Assembly (NCBI GenBank): GCA_947462335.1
Contig: OX381709.1
Span: 65,960,609-66,024,608 of the forward strand
DNA from: Harmothoe impar
Lineage: Eukaryota > Annelida > Polychaeta > Phyllodocida > Polynoidae
DNA length: 64,000 nt
Direction of reading: 5' to 3'
The notes beneath the pieces were generated by a model that saw only the letters and a program-made list of their open reading frames with translations, searched no databases and was not told where the DNA came from. Position 1 is the stretch's first letter. The number at the start of each line of letters is the position of its first letter. The position numbers and the translations under genes were made by a program. This document shows, in pieces, positions 11,990 through 19,894 of this stretch.

Positions 11990-12024
11990 AGGGGGTTACC
12001 GGGGATGGCAGGACGGTAACCCCT
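11980..12024 (+). promoter_or_regulatory. Programmed -1 ribosomal frameshift signal (gag-pol)
   Basis: The heptamer GGGAAAT at 11980-11986 sits in the gag frame as G GGA AAT, the canonical X XXY YYZ form, and the gag stop TAG follows at once (11987-11989). A -1 slip enters the open pol frame, which is open from 11974. Five nucleotides after the heptamer begins a perfect 9-bp stem, GGGGTTACC (11992-12000) with GGTAACCCC (12015-12023), enclosing a 14-nt loop. Heptamer, spacer and stem have the spacing of known frameshift stimulators. Seen directly; efficiency is unknown. Confidence 0.9.
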
Positions 12025-14472
12025 GAGGAAATATGTCAGATTATCACCGACGTTGGCGGTGAAGATTCATTAGCAGTGAATGCGTCCAGCAAGAAGGGAG
12101 ATGGGACCGTACATCCCGGAAACCATGAGGCTGGGGAGACTGGTACAACAGGCGCCCAGGGGTGCGCGTATGGGAAACCTAGTGCCAGTTTAGAGGAGTC
12201 AAAAACCAAAGAGTTGGTTAAGGTTGGAGGAACCAGGCTTCCCCCGGGTCATCCTTGTCTGGAACACCTGAAAGGATGTGGATTCGACCTGGGCACTGAT
12301 AGTGACCTTCACCGGTTTACTAGGAATCCCTCAGTAACTGATGGGAAGAGGTGGTACGTTTCCTGTTCTGTACAAGGAAAGACTGGGGAGTTTCTTATGG
12401 ATACTGGAGCTAGCCACTCCATGGTCTCTAAGAGATTCATCAGCTTATTGCCGAATATGTGTGAGAACCTCACAATGAGGGTAAACGCATGTACGGCCGA
12501 TGGTACCAGAATGAGGACATTTGGACGGACTTTTCTGATAATCTCTGTGGCCGGGAAAGAATTTGTTTGGGCCCCGACCATAGCTGAGATTGAAGATGAT
12601 GGTATTCTTGGTTTGGATTTTGCGGCGCTTTTCGGTGCGACTTTGAATCCGAAAAGTGGGAAGTTGAAAATTGAATACCCGTATGATATGACCATACTCT
12701 GTAAGTTGAGAGTGATAAGTAGTGTCGCTAGTGTGGCACAGACTGTGAAGATTCCCCCGGGGATGACCTGTGACGTGTTAGTCAGTTCAGGGAGGCTAAT
12801 CCAGAAAGGATTAGCGGTAATCGAGCCGGATATGGCTGTATTATCCCGGAAGGGATTGGAATCTGCGGATACCCTAGTAGGGAATTCCAGATGGACAGTG
12901 ACACCCATTTCCAACCCCGGAAACTCCACAGTATATCTTGAGAAAGGCACTGAAGTTGGGAAAGTGATACTTGCGGAGGCAGTCACCGGTAGCCACCAAG
13001 ACCTGAGGTTAGAAGAAGGAGGGGAAGAGGAATTGCATGAAGAGTTAACTAAGTTGTTAACAGGATCGTCCATAACGGATGAGAATGATCAGGAAGCCCT
13101 AAAAGCTATGCTGAAGAGATGCAGGCAAGCTTTTGCGGCCCCAGGGGAACCCCTGGGGAGAACCAATAAGGTATTGCATGAAATTAAAACCGGGGATAAC
13201 CCCGCTTTTAAGATTCCTTATAGGAGATTACCCCTCAAAAAGAAGATTGTAGCTGAGGAAGAGATAGCGAAAATGCTGAAGGATAATGTTATTGTTCCCA
13301 GCATGAGCCCTTGGTCCTCCCCTGTGTGTATGGTAACCAAGAAGGATGGTAGCATACGGTTCTGTATTGATTACCGGAAACTGAATGGGTTGACTAAAAA
13401 GAACTCCTATCCTCTTCCTAGGATAGATGAGACGATTGATTCCCTGGGAGGGAATGAATGGTTTTGTACCCTGGATTTACAGTCCGGGTATTGGCAAGTA
13501 GGCATGAAGCCTGAAGATATGGAGAAAACCGCGTTTTCCAGCCATATTGGGTTGTTCGAATATAAGGTAATGCCGTTCGGGTTATGTAACGCGCCGGCCA
13601 CCTTTGAAGCCATGATGGAGACGCTGTTAAGTGATTTATTATGGCGGAAATGTCTAGTTTACTTGGATGACGTAATAGTGTTTGGAAAGACCTTTGCGGA
13701 TTGTTTAAGTAATTTGGAAGAAGTCTTAAACCGAATCACGTCTAACGGTCTCAAATTGAAACCAAAGAAATGCAATCTGTTTAAGAAGGATATTAACTAC
13801 CTAGGGCGGATTATTTCCACCGAGGGGGTTAAGGCGGATCCGGAAAAGATCAGGAGTGTGACTGAATGGGAAGTCCCCAGGGGTCCTAAAGATGTGCGAT
13901 CCTTTCTAGGATTCTGCTCATACTATAGGGATTTCCTGCCGGGGTATTCCCGGGTAGCCTATCCGATCCAGTGTTTGTCACACTGGACACCCGGAAATAG
14001 GAAGGAGGAGTTCCCATGGGGGAGGGAACAGGACACAGCTTTCTTAGCAATAAAAAAGTTGTTTGTAGAGACCCCGGTGTTAAAGTATCCCACCCCGGAT
14101 GGTCATTTTGTATTGGATACAGATGCTAGTAATGAGAGTATTGGGGCCGCCCTCAGTCAAGTCCAAGACGGAGTGGAGGTTCCCATTGCCTTTGCTAGTA
14201 ATACTATGAGTAAGACACAGCGTAATTACTGTACCACTAAAAGGGAATTGTTGGCTGTGATAGTTTATACTAAGAAGTTCAAACATTTCCTTTGGGGGTC
14301 CGATTTTACGCTAAGAACAGATCATTCCTCTTTGAGATGGTTATTGAATTTCAAAGATGCGGAAGGAATGATTGGACGTTGGCTAGCACACCTTTCCGAG
14401 TTCGGTTTGGAGCAAAGTCAGATCCAGCATAGAGCTGGGGTAAAGCATGTAAATGCTGATGCACTTTCCTGA
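11986..14472 (+). CDS. pol: Pol part 1: protease, reverse transcriptase, RNase H
   Basis: The frame is entered by the -1 shift and has no ATG near its start. It contains, in order, an aspartic protease with FLMDTGASHSMV (active-site DTG, near 12400), a reverse transcriptase with conserved blocks including LDLQSGYWQV, MPFGLCNAP and the catalytic YLDD (near 13660), and a Ty3-type RNase H with DTDASNESIGAAL, TKRELLAV and RTDHSSL segments. These mature enzymes process Gag-Pol and copy the RNA into cDNA inside the particle. The frame stops at TGA 14470-14472, immediately after the RNase H end (NADALS), where related elements normally run on into integrase; the same frame is open again directly after the stop. 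Confidence 0.95.
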   Translation, partial: LEGVTGDGRTVTPEEICQIITDVGGEDSLAVNASSKKGDGTVHPGNHEAGETGTTGAQGCAYGKPSASLEESKTKELVKVGGTRLPPGHPCLEHLKGCGFDLGTDSDLHRFTRNPSVTDGKRWYVSCSVQGKTGEFLMDTGASHSMVSKRFISLLPNMCENLTMRVNACTADGTRMRTFGRTFLIISVAGKEFVWAPTIAEIEDDGILGLDFAALFGATLNPKSGKLKIEYPYDMTILCKLRVISSVASVAQTVKIPPGMTCDVLVSSGRLIQKGLAVIEPDMAVLSRKGLESADTLVGNSRWTVTPISNPGNSTVYLEKGTEVGKVILAEAVTGSHQDLRLEEGGEEELHEELTKLLTGSSITDENDQEALKAMLKRCRQAFAAPGEPLGRTNKVLHEIKTGDNPAFKIPYRRLPLKKKIVAEEEIAKMLKDNVIVPSMSPWSSPVCMVTKKDGSIRFCIDYRKLNGLTKKNSYPLPRIDETIDSLGGNEWFCTLDLQSGYWQVGMKPEDMEKTAFSSHIGLFEYKVMPFGLCNAPATFEAMMETLLSDLLWRKCLVYLDDVIVFGKTFADCLSNLEEVLNRITSNGLKLKPKKCNLFKKDINYLGRIISTEGVKADPEKIRSVTEWEVPRGPKDVRSFLGFCSYYRDFLPGYSRVAYPIQCLSHWTPGNRKEEFPWGREQDTAFLAIKKLFVETPVLKYPTPDGHFVLDTDASNESIGAALSQVQDGVEVPIAFASNTMSKTQRNYCTTKRELLAVIVYTKKFKHFLWGSDFTLRTDHSSLRWLLNFKDAEGMIGRWLAHLSEFGLEQSQIQHRAGVKHVNADALS
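14470..14472 (+). other. In-frame TGA between RNase H and integrase
   Basis: This single codon interrupts an otherwise continuous pol frame. The base context (TGA followed by CG, within a CpG-rich element) is what a C-to-T change at a methylated CpG would leave. A leaky, regulatory stop is the alternative, but the strong readthrough context TGA-CTA is not present. The copy is therefore probably not autonomous. Confidence 0.75.
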
Positions 14473-16197
14473 CGTCCTATCAGGAAGTGCGAAAACACCA
14501 ACTGTGATGACTGTGGTCAGCATGAAGCTGTCATAGCCGGAGCAAGGATTCCCTTTGAGATCAAGGGAACTGGGGTTCTGGAGTGGTCCATGGGAACCAT
14601 CCGGAAATTCCAGGAAAAGGATCCTAACCTTAGCCGGTTGTTGGTATTGTTACCTAGGAAGATACGGCCCCCGCGGCCTGAGATTTCCCTGGAGAATCGG
14701 GAAATGAGACGACTAATAGCTCAATGGGCAGAGCTAGAGGTCCAGAGCGGGATCATCTACCGGTGGAAGATTAATTCATCCGGTAGGAGAGTCCGGCAAG
14801 TGGTAATACCTTCCGGTATGAGGAGGGATGTTATGTATTATTGCCATGGACACCTGACCAGTGGACATTTCGGAAAAAAGCGTTCCCTGGAACGTCTGAA
14901 AAGGAGATATTACTGGCCAGGGATGAGTAGTGATCTATTAAGATGGATTGCTACTTGCCCGGATTGTTGTAAAAACAAACCTGGGCCTGGGATGGGTAAA
15001 ATGCCTTTGTCCCAGGAGTTGTTTGGTGTAAGATTTGCGCGAGTCGCCATAGATATTATCAGTGGGTTTAAAACTACCCCTGAGGGTAATACTTGTATGA
15101 TGGTCGTCACTGACTATTATACTAAGTATACGAGAGTGTTTCCATTAGCGGATCACAAAGCAGCAACCTGTGCAAAAGCTTTTGTTAAAGGTTGGGTATT
15201 GCATCTTGGGGTTCCCCTAATGATGCATAGTGACCAAGGTCGGGAATTTGAATCTGATCTTTGGCAGGAAATGTGTCACCGACTGGCGATTTGTAAGACG
15301 AGAACAAATCCCTATCGGCCACAAAGTGATGGAATGGTTGAGAGATTCAATCGTACGTTGATTCAGGTGTTGAAATCCCTGGTGAATGATAGAATGGATG
15401 ACTGGGATGAGCAGTGTGATTATGTATGCCATGCATATAATAGCACTGTCCATTCTAGTACTTCCTGTTCCCCGAATCTATTAGTTTTCGGGGAAGATTT
15501 GATAATGCCCGCGGATCTGGTATTCGGGGTGGTTGGGATGAACCCGGAAACCCCCTGCCATGTGATGTTTGTGGAGTCATTAAGAGATCAATTCAAATAT
15601 GCTTATGAATTGGTGAGAACTGAACTGCAGAAGAATGCTACCTGGCAGAAGACCGGCTATGATCTAGGCCTTAAGCCGCGACGATTCAAAGTTGGTGATC
15701 AGGTAGTAAGATTACATGAGCCGTTATCGACTCTGAAACTTGCTAGTAATTGGGACGGCCCCTTTGTGGTTACCCGCATAGTAAGTGACAGTACTGTAGT
15801 GATACGTTCATTACAAGGAAAGATGTATAAATCTAATGTAGCTCGACTAAGAGAGTGGAAGGGGAGAGATTTGTCCCTGGACTCGTATGAGTTGGAAGTT
15901 GATACTTTGATAGAGGAAAGTGAACAGCGGAAATTAGTGAAGGAACCTCCCCGGAAACGCGGGAGGCCGCGGAAGGAGGTTTCCCGGAAACTAATGGTGC
16001 AGAAGCCCGTCATCCCAAAAAGATCCGGGAAGAAGGCGGCTAATAAAGTCTCGCTGGCTGAAGGGAAAAGGACCCGGAAGAGTGTGGTTAAGGCTAAATC
16101 CACTCTGGAAAAAGCGTGTCCTAGAACCAGGTCTAATGTTATGCCTAAAAACATAAGACGCAGTCCCCGGTTACTAGCCAGGGACGGTATAACCTAA
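14473..16197 (+). CDS. pol: Pol part 2: integrase (after an in-frame stop)
   Basis: Same frame as the RT part, separated only by TGA 14470-14472. It has an HHCC zinc-binding domain (HGHLTSGHFGKKRSLERL then CPDCC, about 14850-14970), a DDE catalytic core (D of VAIDIIS, D of HSDQGREF, E of VERFNRT), a GPF-type module (NWDGPFVVTRI) and a basic tail with an AT-hook-like core KRGRPRKE. There is no clear chromodomain. Integrase inserts the cDNA with a staggered cut, matching the 5-bp duplication. Because of the stop, this copy can make integrase only through readthrough or internal initiation (an in-frame ATG is at 14590). The last codon before TAA is at 16192-16194. Confidence 0.92.
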   Translation, partial: RPIRKCENTNCDDCGQHEAVIAGARIPFEIKGTGVLEWSMGTIRKFQEKDPNLSRLLVLLPRKIRPPRPEISLENREMRRLIAQWAELEVQSGIIYRWKINSSGRRVRQVVIPSGMRRDVMYYCHGHLTSGHFGKKRSLERLKRRYYWPGMSSDLLRWIATCPDCCKNKPGPGMGKMPLSQELFGVRFARVAIDIISGFKTTPEGNTCMMVVTDYYTKYTRVFPLADHKAATCAKAFVKGWVLHLGVPLMMHSDQGREFESDLWQEMCHRLAICKTRTNPYRPQSDGMVERFNRTLIQVLKSLVNDRMDDWDEQCDYVCHAYNSTVHSSTSCSPNLLVFGEDLIMPADLVFGVVGMNPETPCHVMFVESLRDQFKYAYELVRTELQKNATWQKTGYDLGLKPRRFKVGDQVVRLHEPLSTLKLASNWDGPFVVTRIVSDSTVVIRSLQGKMYKSNVARLREWKGRDLSLDSYELEVDTLIEESEQRKLVKEPPRKRGRPRKEVSRKLMVQKPVIPKRSGKKAANKVSLAEGKRTRKSVVKAKSTLEKACPRTRSNVMPKNIRRSPRLLARDGIT

Positions 16198-16517
16198 GCC
16201 GGTACACAACGAGTGTGGTGTCCTGTAATCTTGTTAAATATTTAAATGTTGTAATCAGTTATGTGTGGAAGTAAGTACGGTCGGAATGATCGTGATAGTC
16301 CCCCTGTCAAGGATCCCATGGGTGATGGACGGATAATCCGGTGAATGTGCTTTATTATGCCATTCATATATATTTCATTGATACTCTCGACGAGTTGACA
16401 GAGCGTAAGGATTAACACGTGGAATAAGGGTACCTGTTTACAATTGAACGCGCGGTGACCTGGTTCCAAGGAACTGGGTCACGGGACGCGCGGGGTTGCG
16501 CATGCGCGGTGGCGCGC
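16198..16517 (+). promoter_or_regulatory. Noncoding spacer with a 44-nt palindrome before ORF3
   Basis: Between the integrase stop and ORF3 lies noncoding DNA that turns sharply GC/CpG-rich after 16440. At 16449-16492 a palindrome is visible: CGCGCG, then GTGACCTGGTTCC (16455-16467), loop AA, GGAACTGGGTCAC (16470-16482, two G-T wobbles), then a GGGA bulge and CGCGCG (16487-16492). The core GGTGACC also occurs in the LTR U3 (near 8969). It sits about 27 bp upstream of a TATA box, so it is either a regulator-binding site or an RNA hairpin. Confidence 0.6.
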
Positions 16518-16553
16518 CTTATATAAGGCCCGCGGAGCGGCGGGAATCGCCAG
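16518..16553 (+). promoter_or_regulatory. Putative internal TATA promoter for ORF3
   Basis: TTATATAAGGCCC at 16519-16531 closely resembles the LTR TATA segment TTATATAAGACCC at 9038-9050. About 32 nt downstream is CCAGTT (A at 16552), an acceptable initiator. No ATG occurs between this point and the ORF3 ATG at 16676, which has A at -3. TATA, spacing and first-AUG logic together suggest a separate ORF3 mRNA ending at the LTR polyadenylation signal. Confidence 0.6.
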
Positions 16554-16675
16554 TTGGGGTTGAGAGGCGGTCCAGAGCAGACGTGAGAGCTCGGACACGA
16601 CCATTGTCGCTGTGGGGAGGTGGATCCCCTATAAATCCATCAACAAACACTTTTCTTGAGTGTGACACAAAAAAC

Positions 16676-19600
16676 ATGTCCTCCGAGACAGACCACCAAC
16701 AGGTGGACCCTCTTCAAGAGGGCGACTCCGCTAGCGGAGGAAATGAGGTTGTTAATCAACCTGACCTCGTGGACCAGGAATCTCTGGATTTCCTGGGACA
16801 AGGGGAGATAATGGACGTCGACACTGACTCTCAGTCACCGCTTCGCCCTGCTAATGTCGCCGCCAATTACTTGGAAGGTCTAGACATTGAGGCCATCAGC
16901 CCTGCTGACGGTCGCGCTGATACCGGTGAAGCTGAGTATCAGGATCCGGGTCTATTGTACCATGGAGAACCGCCGGCGGACGTTGAAAAACCCCGCCCGG
17001 CAGTACCAACACTAGGAGGCTTCATGTCCAATTACGATGGACGTGAAGTAGAACTGCACGAGGACGTGCTAAGACTCACGGCGGAGGGAGCTCCCCGCCG
17101 GATAGACCCGCTCACGAGCCAGGCGATATTGCTCTTCCTGTTAGTGGAGGAGCAGGAGGAGATGCCCCCGGACTGGTTTGTGTACTGGGAGGCACTCCAG
17201 AAAGGACTACGCGTATGCTACTGCTTACGACGAGCTGTCTTCGATTTGCATATCGCAGACATAAAGCGGTTAATGCCCGCACTCCCAATTCTGTCTCTGG
17301 ACCCGAATTGTGGAGTTGCCGGGATGTTGTTGACTGGGGTCAACAGATACCGGGCGCGAATCGGGAAACTCCGAGAACCGAAAACCCGGAAGGAGTACGA
17401 GATTGCTGCCGCTAATACGCAGGGGGTAGTTTCGTATGTCCTGGATGTAGCCACTATTGAAGACTACATGGATTCTCACAATGTCAAACGAGATATTGCC
17501 ATATCTTGTTTGATTGACGAGGCGGTTCGTACAGTACGAACCCGATCTTCCAGTGCAGAGGAGAAGGCGCGAATAAAAGCGCTGAAAGCCACACCTAGGG
17601 GGCGCGGCAGTAAAGGTGAGAGGGGGGCCTCAAACCGGTCAAGCTCGGCCGACAGTAACCAGTCGGACGAGTTTGTCCAGGAGAGAGGACGTCAGGCTCG
17701 CCGGAACGAGAAGGCAAGATTAGCTAACTTGCCGGACTCTGTATTAGCAGAGGGATTACCGGAACAACCTTCCGGAGGACAGCCCGTTATTCCCCGGGCT
17801 GAGGAGGTAACGGATGAGGCTATGGACATAAACGAAGCCAATACTCCGGCGCCCTCCAACACCAACACCACCACCACCACCCCGGCCCTTGTGGCAGATA
17901 TGACCGCCGCCGCGGGAGCAGCGGCCGCCGTGGCGGCTGCGCTGGTATTTAATCCAGCACGTCTCAGCCCTCTCCGTAGTCCGGCTCATTCGGATCCGGA
18001 AGAGGGAGAGGTTCCGGCTAACGCTGAGGAACCAGGAAATGCCCCAGAGGACCCCATCCCGCCTAATGACGTGATGAGGCGGATCTGGCAGAACGCGAAC
18101 AATAAGTTCCGCGTGTTTATTCCCAATTCATGGGAACAGTGTCCGATTGGTCCTACCAATTTCGGATGTCCACTTGCGATCAACTGTAAAGGTCAGAGTG
18201 ACGATGAGGATTGGATCCGGAATACCCCCCGGGACCGTCCTCCGTCTGCTTTTTATCAGCAGTGGCTAGATCAACTCAGGATCCTGCCGGATACTTACTA
18301 TAGTAAGGAGCAGAAAGAAAAACTTCTTTTTGCGATTAACCGCTGGTATAGCCAACGGGAAAGAAACTGGTGCCCATTCGCTACGTGTGTAAACACGATT
18401 GGCACAGACAGAACCGTGTTTGTAACAAAGCAACGGTTTCTGCGACACCTCTGTGAAAATCACATGCACCACTGTGTGGTGTACCACTGTGATATCACAG
18501 TAGGTAGGGAGTCCCAGCTGTGTAACGGGTGTTTAGAACCCCGGAGAGGTGAGCTCATGCGCCACATGAAGGATTGCCATAATATGGGAATCAGTGTAGC
18601 TCGCAATCGTGTGAATGCGCTACATGATGCCGTATGTGACCAGTACAAGTCACTCACGGAGGAACAGAAGGCTAAGATCCGGCCGGCAACTCCCTTCTAC
18701 TGCGAGGTCGCAGATGGGAAGTTCAAAGCCAGGATTGCCAGAGTGGACGGACGACATAAGTTCGCCATGAATGACGAGGAATATACGGTGTTATGCACTA
18801 CCCGTACTTCCCGCAGAGGTGGCGGTAGTTTCCGTCAACCGGAAACCCGGGGTAGTTCCCGGGGGAAGAGCCGGTCCGCCCGCGACCGCTCTCGATCTCC
18901 TGCGGTCTCACCTGGACCAAAACGGAGACATGCCGGATCCAATTTGGAGGAACTCGATAATTCCTACTATGGGATTTATCATGCCCCGGAAGGTCGCGAC
19001 TATTATCGCGAGTATCCAGACCCGCTGTTTACAGACCGGAAAGATCGGAAACGTGATTCCGGTGGTCAAGCGACGGCGGCGACTAACATGGATTACCGTT
19101 CTAGACGTCTGAGCAGTTCAGACAGTGCCAACAGTCAACCTGACTGTGGAGGTGCCCGGCCTAAAGAACCGGCTACCAGAACAAAGGCTTCCCTGCCTTT
19201 GACGTACCATCTGGGGACAACTGCAAAGCTAACCCCCAGGGACGTCCGGTCACCCACTACCCCAACTCGGGATATGCAGGGCTTGACCGTGAAAGCTGAA
19301 CCAAAATCACTAATATCAGTGGTAACGCCTCGGGGCATAACTGTCCCGAAGGCTGCAGCGGTTGCGAAAGCGCCGCAAGCGGATGTTAAACCCGTGATTC
19401 CTGCAGCCCAGGAGCCGGTTGTCATCCAGCCAGTCGCGGGCACCTCCCGCACGGAAACTACCGGTGGCGTAAAGTTAAAATACGTCCCGATAGTCAACTA
19501 CTTCTCTCGGGAAGAGAAAGCGAGCTGCGAAGTGGGACAGAGAATTGTAACGGAATTCCAGGAGTCCCAACGCGAGCTGGCGGTGGAGTATAACACCAAG

Positions 19601-19894
19601 ATGTTAGGCCTGTTCACGCATGGCCTAAAGATTGCCCACCGGGAGGAGAAAGCATTGGTCGCTGTCGGCAATGCTGACTACTTGGCTAAAAAGTCAAGGG
19701 AAGCTGCTTCAGGCCAAAAGACTGCTGAGGCCGCCGCAGGGTTCGTTCAGCAAGAGAACGAGAAGTTAACCAAACGGTTACAGGACATGAACGTAAAATT
19801 TTACGGGGTGTTCGGCGTGACTATCGATACCTGGGATGGCACAACTGAGCACGCGCTTGCTTTAATGAGGGCAAGAGATGAACCTTTAGGTTAA
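16676..19894 (+). CDS. ORF3: large zinc-finger/RS-type protein of unknown function
   Basis: I start at the ATG at 16676 (1,072 residues); the frame is open earlier, but that part lies across the putative TATA box. The N-terminus is acidic. A folded-looking part (about 17060-17540) contains LTSQAILLFLLVEEQEEM and several helices, then a basic stretch and a P/A/T-rich linker. A Cys/His cluster at 18371-18580 reads as two C2H2-like units, C-x4-C-x19-H-x4-H and C-x2-C-x10-H-x4-H. An SR/basic segment follows (SRGKSRSARDRSRSP), likely nuclear-targeting, and the last 120 residues are helical. There is no signal peptide or transmembrane segment, so it is not an envelope. I do not recognise the family. 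The intact frame in a recent copy suggests it was under selection; a nucleic-acid-binding regulator or accessory Gag-like protein is inference. Confidence 0.85.
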   Translation: MSSETDHQQVDPLQEGDSASGGNEVVNQPDLVDQESLDFLGQGEIMDVDTDSQSPLRPANVAANYLEGLDIEAISPADGRADTGEAEYQDPGLLYHGEPPADVEKPRPAVPTLGGFMSNYDGREVELHEDVLRLTAEGAPRRIDPLTSQAILLFLLVEEQEEMPPDWFVYWEALQKGLRVCYCLRRAVFDLHIADIKRLMPALPILSLDPNCGVAGMLLTGVNRYRARIGKLREPKTRKEYEIAAANTQGVVSYVLDVATIEDYMDSHNVKRDIAISCLIDEAVRTVRTRSSSAEEKARIKALKATPRGRGSKGERGASNRSSSADSNQSDEFVQERGRQARRNEKARLANLPDSVLAEGLPEQPSGGQPVIPRAEEVTDEAMDINEANTPAPSNTNTTTTTPALVADMTAAAGAAAAVAAALVFNPARLSPLRSPAHSDPEEGEVPANAEEPGNAPEDPIPPNDVMRRIWQNANNKFRVFIPNSWEQCPIGPTNFGCPLAINCKGQSDDEDWIRNTPRDRPPSAFYQQWLDQLRILPDTYYSKEQKEKLLFAINRWYSQRERNWCPFATCVNTIGTDRTVFVTKQRFLRHLCENHMHHCVVYHCDITVGRESQLCNGCLEPRRGELMRHMKDCHNMGISVARNRVNALHDAVCDQYKSLTEEQKAKIRPATPFYCEVADGKFKARIARVDGRHKFAMNDEEYTVLCTTRTSRRGGGSFRQPETRGSSRGKSRSARDRSRSPAVSPGPKRRHAGSNLEELDNSYYGIYHAPEGRDYYREYPDPLFTDRKDRKRDSGGQATAATNMDYRSRRLSSSDSANSQPDCGGARPKEPATRTKASLPLTYHLGTTAKLTPRDVRSPTTPTRDMQGLTVKAEPKSLISVVTPRGITVPKAAAVAKAPQADVKPVIPAAQEPVVIQPVAGTSRTETTGGVKLKYVPIVNYFSREEKASCEVGQRIVTEFQESQRELAVEYNTKMLGLFTHGLKIAHREEKALVAVGNADYLAKKSREAASGQKTAEAAAGFVQQENEKLTKRLQDMNVKFYGVFGVTIDTWDGTTEHALALMRARDEPLG

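Noticed and set aside
12309..13073. 254-residue minus-strand frame inside pol
   Set aside because: Antisense shadow of the protease/RT coding strand; no motif of its own.
16496..16675. Upstream extension of ORF3 by 60 codons
   Set aside because: It spans the putative TATA box and CpG-rich promoter region, and the first codon is not ATG; the ATG at 16676 is the first after the predicted start site.
16676..19894. ORF3 as a retroviral envelope protein
   Set aside because: No signal peptide, no transmembrane segment, no cleavage motif; the Cys/His arrangement is zinc-finger-like.
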